Below, in pieces: positions 11,710-23,492 of a stretch of 64,000 nt of DNA (positions are counted from its first letter, which is position 1; the number at the start of each line of letters is the position of its first letter). Source of the stretch: Casuarius casuarius (taxonomy: Eukaryota; Chordata; Aves; Casuariiformes; Casuariidae); the NCBI GenBank assembly GCA_003342895.1, contig PTFA01000011.1:5545027-5609026 (forward strand), written 5' to 3'. A program made the position numbers and the translations under genes. The notes under the pieces were generated by a model. It had not been told where the DNA came from and did not search any database. It saw only the letters and a program-made list of their open reading frames with translations.

Positions 11710-13030
11710 GTAAGTCTTTAGATGCTAACAAAAGGAATGAGTTAGGAATCCATTGTAAATGCAGGCAAGAGTGCAAATGTTCTAAGAGATGCTAAGATTC
11801 AAACCAGTTTGAAAACAGTGAAAACAGATCTATCAGATATAAATTTTTGTTTTAGAAAATGTTTGGGGAGCAAACAAATGGATGCTCTATCTGAACAGAG
11901 TTGACCAGCCATAATATAGGAAAAAAACCAGAAACTTTGATTTTTTTGAGAGCTTTGGGCTCACTACTGCATTACAAAAAATAATAGTACATCAATCTCT
12001 CTACTACCATGCTAGCGAAATAGCAACAATAGGGTATTTTCAAGTTACTCTGTAAAAGACCCCAGAATGTCTCTGTTATAATAGTTTTAATACTCGAATC
12101 ACTATGTTCCTGAATGACTGAACTTCGGTAAAGTAAACAGAAATGAAGCCTGCATTTCAAACTCAAAAGCAAAACTCCTAAAACAAATTTTGCATAAAAT
12201 TTCAGCCTTGGTCACTAGGGGCTTTAAGACTAATAAAATGCAAATTCTGCTATTTTTTTTCCCAAGCCAAGGACATATCTTGGTTTCAAACTTAAAGTAC
12301 AAATAAAATATGTTTTAATTGATTCAAATCATAACTTTCCAGTCCCTGAGAACTGACAAAGCATCAATTTGTATTGTTTAGTCTAGTCTAAAGCCATAAT
12401 ATTCCTACTTAGAGGAGGCATGTCATCTGTGAAGAGACCATCTAGTCTCCACCTAGTCATTTCAAGATCATGAGTGTTCTTCCTTTCACTCATTAAATTG
12501 CACAGTGTTTCTCACACATGCTATACTTTTCTATGAAACAAAAATCTGCCACCAAGAATCCTGTGCTACTGAAATAGTTGTTTGTCCTCTTGTGACAAGT
12601 TTTCTTCATCCTTACACAAGGACTTGATTTCACAGGTCTTCCCCATTTGTAAGTAATACAATCCCACGTGCTCCACCGCACTGATCCTGGACAAAAATAA
12701 GAGGCAAAGGAAGTAAAATAACATATGCACTTTTATCAAAGCAAGGTGACAAAACAAGCTCGACATTTACTGCTCCACTTAGCCTCTCACAATCTGGTTG
12801 AGGAGAGCCTCCAGCTGAGACGAAAGCAGGGGAAGTATTGTCTGGGAAGGCACAGAGGGGCCATGCTGCACCTCAGCAGCTTCCTGTCTCAGCAAGGCAG
12901 ACTAGCCCACACTGAGCTCTAGGATGCTGTAGATACTAACTTAAAGGTAGTGGGGGTACCTTCACACTGCAGTCCAGTCACTCGGCCACCTGCAGAGCAG
13001 AAGTACTCTAAATCTGACTGTGTTTTTCAG
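11710..13030. other. Unique non-coding sequence
   Basis: No gene is supported. A moderately GC-rich patch near 12750-12920 carries open frames without splice signals. Confidence 0.55.
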
Positions 13031-13234
13031 GAAGATTGTTATTTTTCTATTCAGGCCGTTGATACTTATATGATAATTAAATACGAGACAAATCACTTCA
13101 AGACCAAAAAGGAAAGCTGTATATCACTTTTATTCAACACACTAAATGGAATTAAAAAGAACTATTGCTGTCTCTCTAAGTTTTCCCTCAAATATATCAG
13201 CTGTCATTCCTTGAGCTTTAAAGTGTTTGAATAA
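13031..13234 (+). other. Candidate terminal exon, 67 codons
   Basis: A strong acceptor (tctgactgtgtttttcag) is followed at once by 67 open codons in AT-rich sequence, ending in TAA. It enters at phase 0, as the 11642-11709 candidate leaves. The frame begins Glu-Asp-Cys-Tyr-Phe-Ser-Ile and is Lys-, Cys- and Ser-rich. An open frame this long is unusual at this AT content but far from impossible. No similarity is recognised. Confidence 0.12.
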
Positions 13235-13543
13235 TAAACCTGCACAGAATTGAATTACTTCAGTACCAAGTTGATTAGTTCCCACATCCAATAAAATGTC
13301 TGTGGTATCTCATATATTTGGCATTTAATGTTGTAATTAATAAGTCTTGATCATGTGCCTCTTACAGCCACAGGTCAGTGACAACAGCGACATTCCCTTT
13401 CTCAGCAGAAAATTGAGCCTCCAAGACATTTTCCTAAGACACTTTCAATTATGATAAATTGTCAGATTTGCTTCAGTCATTTTGAAAACTACTTCAGGTA
13501 TATCTTCCGAGGTAAAAGCAGCACCAGGATATAAAGAAGGTGG

Positions 13544-13544
<1 letters not shown>

Positions 13545-13574
<30 letters not shown>

Positions 13575-13604
13575 NNNNNNNNNNNNNNNNNNNNNNNNNN
13601 NNNN
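13545..13604. other. T30 homopolymer and 30-N assembly gap
   Basis: Thirty T residues (13545-13574) run directly into thirty Ns (13575-13604). The assembler evidently stopped in the homopolymer. The true T-run length and any sequence hidden in the gap are unknown. Frames read across the gap are meaningless. Confidence 0.98.
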
Positions 13605-13739
13605 GAGTATTTCAGACTTTTTAGGGTCATTATAGATTTCCTATGTGAAAGACGTGCTTTGAAATGAACTGATCTCAAGTACATTTCTTTCCAACTTAAT
13701 CTAGCATTTCCAATAGAGGGCCACATACCAAATTGCTTT

Positions 13740-13800
13740 AAATCTGTGTAGCTCCATTGATTTCAATGGGTACATGTTCAATTTATTCCACACAGGGATT
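13740..13800. repeat. Old amniote interspersed repeat with palindromic core
   Basis: It contains the perfect inverted repeat ccattga-tt-tcaatgg (13754-13769) preceded by 'ctgtgtagct'. From memory this is the core of an old repeat family found in many turtle, crocodile and bird loci. The copy is short and diverged. Confidence 0.45.
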
Positions 13801-16800
13801 TGTCCCTTTAATTTAAAATGCTTAAAAGCCAATGCTGCAAAAGCATTTGTACTCCTTTTTCTTTTTTATGATGCATGCAAAAGATGATTTTTTTACCTTG
13901 GTTTATTAAATATCAGGCTCTTACTTGCTGTGTTCTGTAAGTCTCATCTAGCTTTTGGGGTAAGAAAGTTTTTGTTGTCACATTGACATTATGTAGGGCT
14001 GATGTAAAAATGTGGAATGAGTAGAGGCATCTTTTATATGTTATCACCTAAAAACACATTAGATTTAGTCTAGACAAAAGATTGTTAAAAAAAAGGAAAA
14101 TAAAAAGAAAGCGTGCTAAGAAATCAACAGGGTTCTCATTACTATAGCTACTGCTTTGGCACCCACATTAGAGGTGCAAGTGGATTTCTCTATTTGTAAG
14201 GTTACCAAGGCCACCTTGTACACATGAATGTAGCTTTAAAATTAGACTTTTGCATGTCAAGAATTTTAAGTATCAAACTTGTACCAGGGCTATTAACTTA
14301 TAGCTGTAGAAAGAGGAAGAGATTGAAACAAAAAAGGGGGTGAAAACCTTGCATCTAACCCCTCTGATGCAGTATGCCAAGCAAAGAGGAAGAAGAAAAA
14401 AGGATTCTTAATGTTTTCTTCCCTTGCTTGGAACTTTGTTCAGTTACACTCTCTCATCAAGAAACATTTCCTCTGAACTGAAGAAAACAGATGACTTCTC
14501 TAATTATTAACCCGTCTGTACATGCTCAATATTTACAGTCCCACCTTCTTATTCATGTGTGTAATGCTGCCTGGCATTCAGAAATCATGGCTTAGACTCC
14601 AAAGTATTACTCATTTTAAGTAGTAACATATTCTGTGTCCTTCTCATTTCTGTCCTAGTTTTTCTTTTAGTCTTCAGGGAGTGACTTTATCAAGGATTTC
14701 TTTCTTTATGACCACAAGAGCTAGAAACTTATTTCAGCTAAAGCTGAAATTTTAATACAGTCATGTGTCTGAAAGAGCTGGGATGTTAAGAGAAAAAGAA
14801 AATATGAAATATCGTGAGACCCACTGTTACTGCAATAAACAGTAAGAACTTGTAAGAAAGCACGATATGACATAAAATAGTCATGCATTCCTTAAAAAAG
14901 AAGAATCATTCAAGCTTTAGAAAGCAGGTCAGTAACCTTCTAAGTTTTGCAGACTAAAAACTTAGGATGGAGAACTTAGTGTTTTGCCCCAAATCAGAGT
15001 CAATAAAAAAAAAGAGACTACAAGTCTTGAAGTCTGCCACCTGCAGACTGGGAGTGAAAAAGCAGTGTCTATCTCTCAGCCTCTTAGTTTAGACATAGAA
15101 CTAATATTCTCTGAGAAATAGTACCTGCTATTTGTTTTAGGAGGCAGCAGCTGGTGCTGGAGACAGCAAGCACAGAGAAAAGGCAAGTGAGGAAATCCAA
15201 AAGCTTTGTAGCAGAAACCGAATTACTGTGCCTTAGAAGTTTCAAGGCGTCTTCACAGTCCTCTTCTGTGTTATGTCAATACCATGCAGCAAAGTGTAGT
15301 GTGAAGACCTTTAAGTTAGCAGTGGCTGAAGCCAGGAACCCCTTGGCGCAGGCCAAGGCTGGACATACCACCTCAGGTTCAACTGCAGTAGCGATTAGTG
15401 CCCCAGGCACTACGCCTAAGCGAAAAAACATAGCTACCTCACTTCTGGACATGAGATGAGAGACACAGTAATTCCCACCTCTTCTGACTCTGGAGTTAGC
15501 TCACCCAGAGCCACCTCTGACAGTACTGGTAAGTCCTCAGTCTGGTATTCCAGAGGACACCAAAATTTAACACAGAAGAACATGCTTTGCAACTAAGGCT
15601 CATGCATTTCTGTGCAGGCAGTGAACACTTACTTAAGACCAAGGGGTGCCACCATGATTTCCTCATGTTCTTAGTATGTGTGAAACAGACACAAGTTCTT
15701 GCAAGTTCTTATTTTTTGCCGTTATTCTCTAGTGAAAGAACTTACTGGTTATGAGAGTGTTTAAGATGTCCTCTCACCTCCTCCAAATTCTATAGTATAT
15801 ATACCATTGCCGCAAAGAGGCAGCCATTGTCCTTTATAAATGTAAACAGTAATTCATTTTGCAAAATGCTCTTAAAAATTAAATGTAAATAAGCTGCTGA
15901 AACACTTTTGAGAGAGTCATATTTGTATTACATATTAGCAGGAAAGATTCAGAAAATTACTAAGAGACTGAAACCAAATATCCCCATGGAAACCACAGTT
16001 AAAAACAGACACCACTATCAAACAATTCTGAAGAAATTAAAACAACAACAAAAACATTTAAAAGGACAATTACTAAAATGTTTTAAAAGGGATTAAGATA
16101 AATGTCGTAGACTGGATGCAACATCTACAGGGCAGAAAAAGATGCAAGACAAGCGAGAGAAAGAACAACAGCATAGAAAATATTCATTATAATAGTGGAA
16201 AAACAAGAAGAAGAAGTGGAAGTCTCCTTTTTCATCACTGAGATTCTGGTAGGTAAAGAGCCTGATTGTGGTCCTTAAGATCCCAGGATTCCTGCCTAAG
16301 GCATATGCACCCAAAGGTGTATTTAAGGGATTCCTATGCTTTGGCTATGCAATATGCTTCTTTCTAATCAACATGATTCTTATTAAATTCTTACAATAAT
16401 CTGAGTTGTTTAATATCTCCTATTTCTATTATAAAGAACCTGATAAATCTTTTTTCATGCTACAAACTAAAGTAACTAAGAAGATCTCCATCTGCTAAGT
16501 CTCTAAATATGTGATGGTTATTTGCTGTTTTGTTTTTTTTTTAAATACAAATGAAATGATTTCTTGTAAACAAGGAAAGCAGAAACTGCACACAGGCTTC
16601 TGTTCTACATAAACCAGAGATCTGGCTCTTGCATCTAGACAAGCTAATTAGCCTAAAACTCAGCAGGATTAAAAGAAAAAATTGCTGTGACATGTGGAAA
16701 GGAGCTACTTAAAAATGTGAGCAATCACAATCCTCACTGACTGTGCATAAGGACATTCCTTTCTTATACAGAAATCCATTCCTGGTGTCACTCCAACATA

Positions 16801-18652
16801 CACTTTCCACAGCAAACTTTGTCTACACAAAGTCATTTTACACCTGTTTCACTCGCCAGAGATACCTAACGTCACATCAATCTTCACTCACTACCTTGTC
16901 ATAAAAACCCTGACTCACCCCTATTCATCTCACTTGTCTGACTCACACTGACTAGAACGGGCTGGGAATTTTACTCTGACAAGCCTATTCAATGGAAATT
17001 GAAACGTCTTGCCTAACCAGAATGCTTTACAGAGGAAAATATCTTTTATGCCACTGTTTTGTACTTTCTTTTTGAGGAAGGAAGGAGGAAAGTTAGGAGG
17101 CCACTTGATCTGAAACAAAACAGTCTTGTCTTTTTAAACCAAAACAAGCCATTCATTTTTGGGCTGGATCACCACTACTCCATCTTTCTGAGCTGCCATG
17201 GTGCCTCATGGGAGCAGTAGTGTGGTCCTTCTGGAGCTCACCTTTTCCCTGTAGGCTCCCTGGTTGAACTACATCTACATTTATGCACGGCAGAATCCCC
17301 TCCAGTTAAACTTTCAAACGGACCATCTGAGTCAAAAAAAAGTTCAATGCCTGATGGAGGATGTGGTTTGAGCTTGAATCCATGCCAAAAGAGATAAAGA
17401 GCTGAATTTCAGCTTCCACAAGGCGCCATGCCACTCAGCTAGGCACAGTGCAATGTCAGGCTGACATTAAAAGCTTTCCAAATCAAGGGGATTTTTTTCT
17501 TCATAACTTTCCATTCTAAGAAACATTTTGATTTTTTTTTCCTCTCAATCTAGGGCAAAATGAAATGTTGAAATCAGACATTTTCAAATTGTCTTTTAGA
17601 CCACTTCCGTTACCTTTCAACTTTCTTGCCTCTACCACCATTCACAATGGTCCTTAACATATCCATCCCTCTGTCCCTGCCAAATCCATCCAATCACTTC
17701 TCTCATGCATCTATTCTGTCTTCTCAGCAGGACTTCCTGGGGGCTGAAGCTGCAGCTGCCCTTTACCCTTAAGTTACTGCTCTAAGTCAAAAACAGTCAC
17801 AAATCTTGGCCCAGCCTGCTGAAAGAGAAGGGAACGTTGTTCTCCCCCGTGGATTCGGGAAGATGACTAGAGCTAAGGAGCTGGAGTAAGAGGCAAGCTA
17901 TTTGAGGTACTTGCATGGCAGGGAAGCAGATGTCCTATGGGCCTAACCTCAGCTGGTTGTGGCACGAAGAGAAACCAGCACAAAGACAAGGCAGGAAGGA
18001 TGAAGTAATTGCTGATCTTTACAAGCCCTATGTAAAATACCATTCATAATGGTGATGACAGGCACTTTCTGCACACGGGCACAAAGGGCTTTTTCTTCCA
18101 TGGCACTCTGACAGCTTAGGCAGGAAGAGAGAGGTGGCTGGTGGAAGTAAATTGTCAGCGATCTGTCACCAAAGAGCAGATTGCTTTTCCCCTCCTGAAT
18201 TTTCCCTCCTGAGTTAAGATTAGTCCCTATTGAAACCTATGGTTCTCTTCATCGCCAGCCAGCACCCACAGAGATGAAATTTCTTTATCAGATGTCTCTA
18301 AATAACTAGTTGAAACTCAAATCATTCTGACCTTAGGAATAGGAGGGATAGTTGTTGCCAAATAGTGAAGAACAAAGCGTGCTGTAAAATAAGGCTTCAT
18401 AACAAAAAATCATTAAACCTATTTTTCTACATGCAGGCTGCTGTAGTACAAATTAAACCAAATGCAGTCACAAGGGAATTAAGGCCAATAAAATTATTGT
18501 AAATAAATTACTAGTCCTAAGACTTCTTCGATTAGTCTATATTTAGCCACATGTACAATAATAGAAATTAATCTGAGAGGAAAAGATTCAGTTACACATG
18601 AAATACTGCAGAGTACCAGGAGTTTCTGAAAGCAAAGGAAAGTCTCCTTTGT
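13801..18652. other. Unique non-coding sequence
   Basis: No gene is supported over nearly 5 kb. Within it, 15141-15529 is flanked by a fair acceptor (tatttgttttag) and a consensus donor (AGTACTG/GTAAGTCC). The main frame opened by that acceptor stops at about 15459 and only a second frame continues to the donor, so it cannot be one intact coding exon. A short tandem duplication (caagttctt) lies near 15692-15710. Confidence 0.5.
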
Positions 18653-18658
18653 TTTATT
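18653..18658 (-). other. Possible polyadenylation signal (AATAAA)
   Basis: The canonical hexamer on the minus strand lies about 700 bases downstream of the stop codon of the candidate terminal exon at 19350-19502. The sequence between them is AT-rich and frame-free, as in a 3' UTR. The hexamer is common by chance, so this is only a suggestion. Confidence 0.2.
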
Positions 18659-19349
18659 TGACTTTGTTTTGATAATCACTTTGCTGTTTACCTAGGTATA
18701 ATGTCATCTTCTTTGCAGAATACTAAGATCCATGTGGAAAACAGAAATGTCTGCTAATTATTTTCTTCTCAAAGCAAACAAGAGAATGAAATGCCTTGTA
18801 TAATTGAATTTGAAAAACGCCAGGAAAGTTTGTTCTCTTCACAACCTGAGTTAAAACAAATTGTTTTGGTGGGCGATGAAATGGGAGGGAAGGGGAAATC
18901 TAAGTTTCCATTTAATTTCCAGGTGCACACATATTTTGTCTTTAGTTGGCAAAAGGCAGCCTTTCCAAAACAGGCTATAGTAAATAGATGAAAAAAGCAA
19001 AGCCTCTGTCACAGGGGCTCTGCCTTTGTTCTGTGTTTGTGCAGTGCCCAGAACACTGAAGCTCTGGCTTCTAAGCCAGATATAAATAAACATGGAAGGA
19101 AGTGAAAGAATAACATGAGAGAAATCAAATACATGGGTAACTTGAAAGAAGAAATATAAATTGCATTTTATACTGTTAACCCTTACTTCTCTTTCTTTTT
19201 ACACTACCTTAAAAAAGAGGTGTTTTTCGACAAGTCAGCAATACTGGCAACAGCTTTCTTTAGAGTGCTTCAAAGATGGTACCAATGGGACATTAAATAC
19301 GTGTATATTATAAATCAGTCACACTGTGTAACATGACGGCTCCGATTTT

Positions 19350-19502
19350 TCACTTCGGAACATGGCCCACTTTTCTATAGCGGCGTCCACGAGAGCCCCG
19401 AGTTATATAGGTCAATGTATTGAACGTCTCTACGTATTGATAAGGAATCTTGTCATTTGTTCTCACCAGGTAGTAGAGCAGTCTTTGATACCAATCTATA
19501 GC
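19350..19502 (-). CDS. Candidate terminal coding exon of an unidentified minus-strand gene
   Basis: Seen: on the minus strand a fair acceptor (tttcaggtttctgtag) is followed by 50 open codons and TGA. The peptide starts AIDWYQRLLYYL, contains KIPYQYVETF, and ends TYITRGSRGRRYRKVGHVPK. It has seven Tyr, seven Arg and a basic C-terminus. About nine CpGs fall within roughly 100 bases here, while the surrounding kilobases have about one per 100; CpG retention of this kind is typical of coding sequence in a methylated genome. The sequence after the stop is AU-rich and UTR-like. It enters at phase 0; earlier exons should lie at higher coordinates and were not found with confidence. The AIDWY start is loosely TPR/Sel1-like, but I cannot name a family. 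Alternatives are a CpG-rich regulatory element or a chance open frame. Confidence 0.42.
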   Translation of the reverse strand, partial: AIDWYQRLLYYLVRTNDKIPYQYVETFNTLTYITRGSRGRRYRKVGHVPK

Positions 19503-20469
19503 CTACAGAAACCTGAAACATCTACTTGATCTTTAGGCTTGGAATGAGAGCAACACAGCAGCCCACCTGCAGGACAGGTCTCTGCCAGGTGGCCAGCAAG
19601 CAGCTGCTCGCTTGCCTTGGCCCCATGGTCACTGAGCAGACCCTGCAAAGCTGAATCTGACCCTGGAAGCATGGGATACACCTTTCCCTAAGAAGTTGCT
19701 CATCTTATCTCCTTCAGAACAACAACAACAACAAAGGCTGCCAGCTTTCCTGAATCGAAAGACTCCAACCATGGCAATTGCAGTCTCTTGACAAAGATCC
19801 ATTATCCATGGGAACAGGCCTTTCCTAGCTCTCCTAGCCAGCCCCTTTGCAGCGGTATTTGCACGGTACATAGGTAACGATCTGTGTAACAGTGGCTAAT
19901 GCCGACCAACAAAAGCATGTCATGATGATGGAGGAAAAAAAAGAAAATGCTACAAACACCCTCATTTAATTTAAGTTCAGCAGGACCATTGTGAATTGAT
20001 GCACAAGACAAAAGAGAAGCAAATACTGTCTGTACAGATTCGAATCTCTCCCTCATGATATGAACAATGGATAGACACACATAAATCGTGCATTTATTGG
20101 ACTGATACTTTTCATTGGAGGTTGCAGAAAGAATTAATGGGATAGATATGGTCATCTACACATTTTGTGTCACAATATCTTGAGCAACAGTTTCAGATTT
20201 TGTTGTACTTCAGCTGTTTTGATAAAAACAGCATGAAAACAAAGACTAGAGAAAAAAAGATGGCTGCATTCAGAGTAGTGTATAGATATTTTTTCGTGAA
20301 AGCATGGCAAGAATATTTTACCAGGTGATTGTATCTACGTTCCTGAGAAAAGTCAGAACTGCAGACTACAAATATTCTGGCACTCTGCTATTACGATGTC
20401 ATGTCCCCTGATGGAAAAACGCATTTATGACAACACAGAGGAGGGGGTTAGAAAAAAGAGACAGTAATA
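19503..20469. other. Non-coding, possible intron of the minus-strand gene
   Basis: No further exon is recognised. It includes a short (AAC)5 microsatellite at 19718-19734. Minus-strand open frames of 60-117 codons overlap here but show no splice structure or recognisable product. Confidence 0.45.
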
Positions 20470-20536
20470 TCTCTGATCTCATCAAATGAGTGGAAACCTA
20501 CAGAAAGGAAAGGTTAAAGTGTCACAGTGGCAATTT
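20470..20536 (+). repeat. Copy 1 of an unnamed dispersed duplication
   Basis: It shares 'tctctgatctcatcaaatga', the following 'tggaaacct', then 'aaggttaaag' and 'ggcaat', in the same order and orientation, with 21408-21476 about 940 bases away. Between the matching blocks the two copies have diverged. This is an old local duplication or two copies of one repeat family that I cannot name. Confidence 0.75.
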
Positions 20537-21407
20537 TTCTGCAGAGGAATCTGGCAGAGGAACTCTTGCTGTTGATACAATTGTTGATGTGATCTAGAAA
20601 AACTGACATGTGGTTCCAGTGGAGTTATTCCCAAATCATCCATGTGCAAAGAGAGCATCTGTGTTCTGTTTTCACCAGACCACGATGCTAGTAAGCCAGG
20701 CGCCAAAGAAAGGAAAAGCTGTAGCTTCATCATGTTGCATTGAAGACAACAAGAATATTTCAGAAGAAAGCAAGCCTGATATTAGTTCATATTATAATCA
20801 AAACAAATCAAGCATGGACAATTTGGATCACCTAACCAGGCTTTGCACACACAAGAGGAAAATTTGTTGCTAGCCAATGGTAATATGATTCTGATGTGCT
20901 GTGCTGAATGGGTACATTTGTCATTTGGTATTCAGAGTTTCCAGGCTCAAATTCTGCAATGTCCTGTGATTGCTGATTGTTTCTGTAGAACTAGTCAACA
21001 ACTTAGCTAAATAAAGCAATGACAATACAGGAGCTTTTCAAGCTGCAGTTTGTGTTGGATTTCAAGCATTTGGGATGGAAATACCAAGCTGCTTGCAGCT
21101 GTTGCACTTGTTGAACAACACAGATCAACAAAGAATTAACACTGTCACTTGTATCCACACAGTGATGACAGAAAAGTGAAGATCTCTGCTCAAGTGTCAT
21201 ATAAGGTGTTACCCTGAGCATCAAGAGACAAAGAGGCTATGAAATTGGTTGCAGAAACATAAAACAGCTTAAAAATCATGACTCATGAAACAGTTCAACA
21301 TATACACGTACATAAATGCTTACAGCCACAAAAAACATTATTAAAAAATAATTAATAAGAAAGATATAAAATATGGGAGTCTGCACTGGTCCCAAATTAG
21401 AGCAATG
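20537..21407. other. Unique non-coding sequence between duplicated segments
   Basis: No gene is seen. Positions 20600-20640 (tggttccagtggagttattc) faintly resemble the palindromic amniote repeat family described elsewhere in this window. Confidence 0.5.
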
Positions 21408-21476
21408 TCTCTGATCTCATCAAATGACTGGAAACCTTTGACCCTAAGGTTAAAGCAAAGTACCATAAATGGCAAT
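21408..21476 (+). repeat. Copy 2 of an unnamed dispersed duplication
   Basis: Partner of the segment at 20470-20536, in direct orientation. The first 20 bases are identical, followed by a single G/C difference and further matching blocks. Confidence 0.75.
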
Positions 21477-22139
21477 AAAATAATCGACAGAACAAAAAAG
21501 AAATAGAGCTGAGGAAAGAAATGAAGACAGACATGTAAGAGATGAGAGAAGAAGGTGATAAATGAAAGAAGTGAGAAATCAGAAACCTACACACACCACT
21601 TTTAGCTTAGCAAGTTTAACAAATGCCTTTGAGTCTTCTGTATTTACCAAGCGAATACTGCTGAACATTTGAGATGAAAAGACTGCTAATTTGAGCATGT
21701 GAAGTATATTCTATGACTAAATAGTCTGAAGGAAACAGCAGAGAGAGCTGACTAAATTCAGCAGAATGCACAAGGAGTCCTGCTAGGAGCTGCTAAACAG
21801 AGTTGGAAGCTTGCTCTGATGGCTGAAGCACAAAGACTGTAATCCTCATTTGTTGATGCAAGCCTTACATTTGGAGTGGTGGAGGCTCAGATCATTTGTT
21901 TGGCTCCTTTGAAGTTCACCATGCCAGCCTGTAGGCTTCTGATCAGTCAGTGTGTGGCACTTTTCCCACTGAATTACTAAGCCAATGACCCATCATCATG
22001 TCAGGGGCAGGGAGGGGCTAGTGCTGATGGGAGACTTGTGCATTCGGATTAAGAAACCCACCAATTTCCCCTCAAAATAGATACATTGGCCCAAGCACAC
22101 TGGCCAAGTACAATTATCATTGCATTCTGCCCACCTTAA
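21477..22139. other. Unique non-coding sequence
   Basis: No gene is supported. Positions 21490-21580 are purine-biased. No repeats are recognised. Confidence 0.55.
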
Positions 22140-22350
22140 TTTTCCCCGTGGTTTTAACTGAAAGCTAAAATTGTTTACTGCCCATCCTAAAATGTTGAGT
22201 AATACTGCCCCGCACTGTTAGACAGCCACTGTGTTATGGCCCAGAGGTAAGTGATGAAGTGATCCCTCTGTTACACACACTGGCTATTTCACTTGGGTAC
22301 AGCACGTCTTACTTAATGTTTGTAATGCATTTGGAGATCCTTAAATGAAA
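22140..22350 (+). repeat. Old amniote SINE/LINE-type repeat fragment
   Basis: The segment ends in 'tgtaatgcatttggagatcc' followed by 'ttaaatgaaaggca', which matches the MIR/L2-like 3' tail 'gtaaagcgctttgagatcc..atgaaaggcgc' found across amniotes. The upstream part (ttagacagccactgtgt and cagaggtaagtgatgaagtg) looks like the body of the same family. The gtaagt inside it is therefore not treated as a splice donor. Confidence 0.45.
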
Positions 22351-22749
22351 GGCATAAGAGCACAAAACACTATCCTCATGAGCTATAAGGGCCGCTGCAG
22401 AGCAACGGAAAATATTCCTTTTCCCTGCCCATCTGGGGTTTTGCACATTGCCTAGGCAGTGCTCCCATCCCCTGCCAGCTCAGAGAGCAAGAGATCAAAT
22501 CTGTGCCTCTGGCATAATAGTTCAGAGTGCTAATTACAGAACTACCATAAAACATCTGCTGTAATGCATAATCATAATTCTTTGGCATGCACAAATACAG
22601 CACCTAGGTGCTCAGATCATTGCTCATGTGAACCAGAGTGCGAGTGGCCCTCAAGTGAATCTTGTCCTTAGATGGACAGAGGCAGAAGAGCATAAAGAGC
22701 CAACAACCCCCTCACACATCCCCTTCACATGCGAGAGTCACAACTGCAG

Positions 22750-22837
22750 GCTCAGCATTCAGAGAAACCTATCAGCAAAGCCTGCTAGACGCTGGAAAAG
22801 AGGCTCTTCTCATGGAGCAAGACCAACTACCTAAAAG
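22750..22837 (+). other. Candidate internal exon (88 nt)
   Basis: Bounded by an acceptor (acatgcgagagtcacaactgcag) and a donor AAAAG/GTAAGGAG. Only the frame entering at phase 1 and leaving at phase 2 is open to the donor. It includes SAFRETYQQSLLDAGKEALL, a charged, helix-prone stretch. The frame runs into a stop immediately past the donor, as expected if an intron begins there. No family is recognised. The acceptor's pyrimidine tract is weak, and chance remains a serious alternative. Confidence 0.15.
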
Positions 22838-23393
22838 GTAAGGAGGGCTGTACTTGAGAGCAAGAAATAGGCACCTTCCTTTCACAGCCCAGAGTGTCCT
22901 AATTATCCACCAGACACTGCGAAACCATGCCTCGCTGTGGAAGGTCTCAGAGAGGTTTTGCCCTAGAATTAGTTATCCCCAAGACACAATCTCTCCAAGA
23001 CCTCCCATGGTGACACATAGCTTCCCAGTGCTTTCTTCTTGCCAGTGCGGAGGTATGTACAAAAAAGATGCCTTTTCTCCAAGAAAGTGCTGGTACAGAA
23101 AAATAGGATATTAAAAATGAAAATAAAGCTTCCGTTTGTACACATTTGGAAAGGGCTACTTCTCATTTATGTCCCAAGTCAGCAGACAGTTACTGTAGGA
23201 GCTGAAAGTACATAGTCAGTATTATGCTTTATTGTTTTCGGAGTGGAGGAGGGTATAGACACTGTCTGTCCCTCCAACATGTTGCTCTGCCTTAAAGGGC
23301 TCAGGATGGCCTGCCTAGATACACAGTCAGTACATCAGGCTTACAACAGCATGGAGTTTCAGTGAAAGTCTTCAAATGCTCCCTCTTCCCCAG
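22838..23393. other. Non-coding sequence
   Basis: No gene or recognised repeat is seen between the two exon-like segments. It ends in a strong pyrimidine tract (gctccctcttccccag). Confidence 0.5.
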
Positions 23394-23492
23394 CTGATTG
23401 CACAGGGACTGGAGAAAGCGACACCGGAGGTGTCTGTGCGCTCTGCGCCAGGGACACAGGGAGAAATTATCTGCTGGAAACTTCCGGTTAAC
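23394..23492 (+). other. Candidate internal exon (99 nt, phase 0-0)
   Basis: Seen: an excellent acceptor (ctccctcttccccag) opens 33 codons that lead to the donor GTTAAC/GTGAGG. The segment contains several CpGs in an otherwise CpG-poor area. The frame reads LIAQGLEKATPEVSVRSAPG and continues TQGEIICWKLPVN; the alternating hydrophobic pattern and the Trp are compatible with a beta-strand of an FN3/Ig-like fold, but this is only a guess. The length is a multiple of three. It does not join in phase with the 22750 candidate, so both cannot be consecutive exons of one gene. Confidence 0.2.

Noticed and set aside
15154..15459. 101-codon plus-strand frame after an acceptor-like site
   Set aside because: It starts at GTG and stops before the only good donor (15529); it would need a frameshift to be an exon.
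22240..22252. Consensus splice donor cagag/gtaagtgatg
   Set aside because: It lies inside an old repeat body whose consensus contains the same word.
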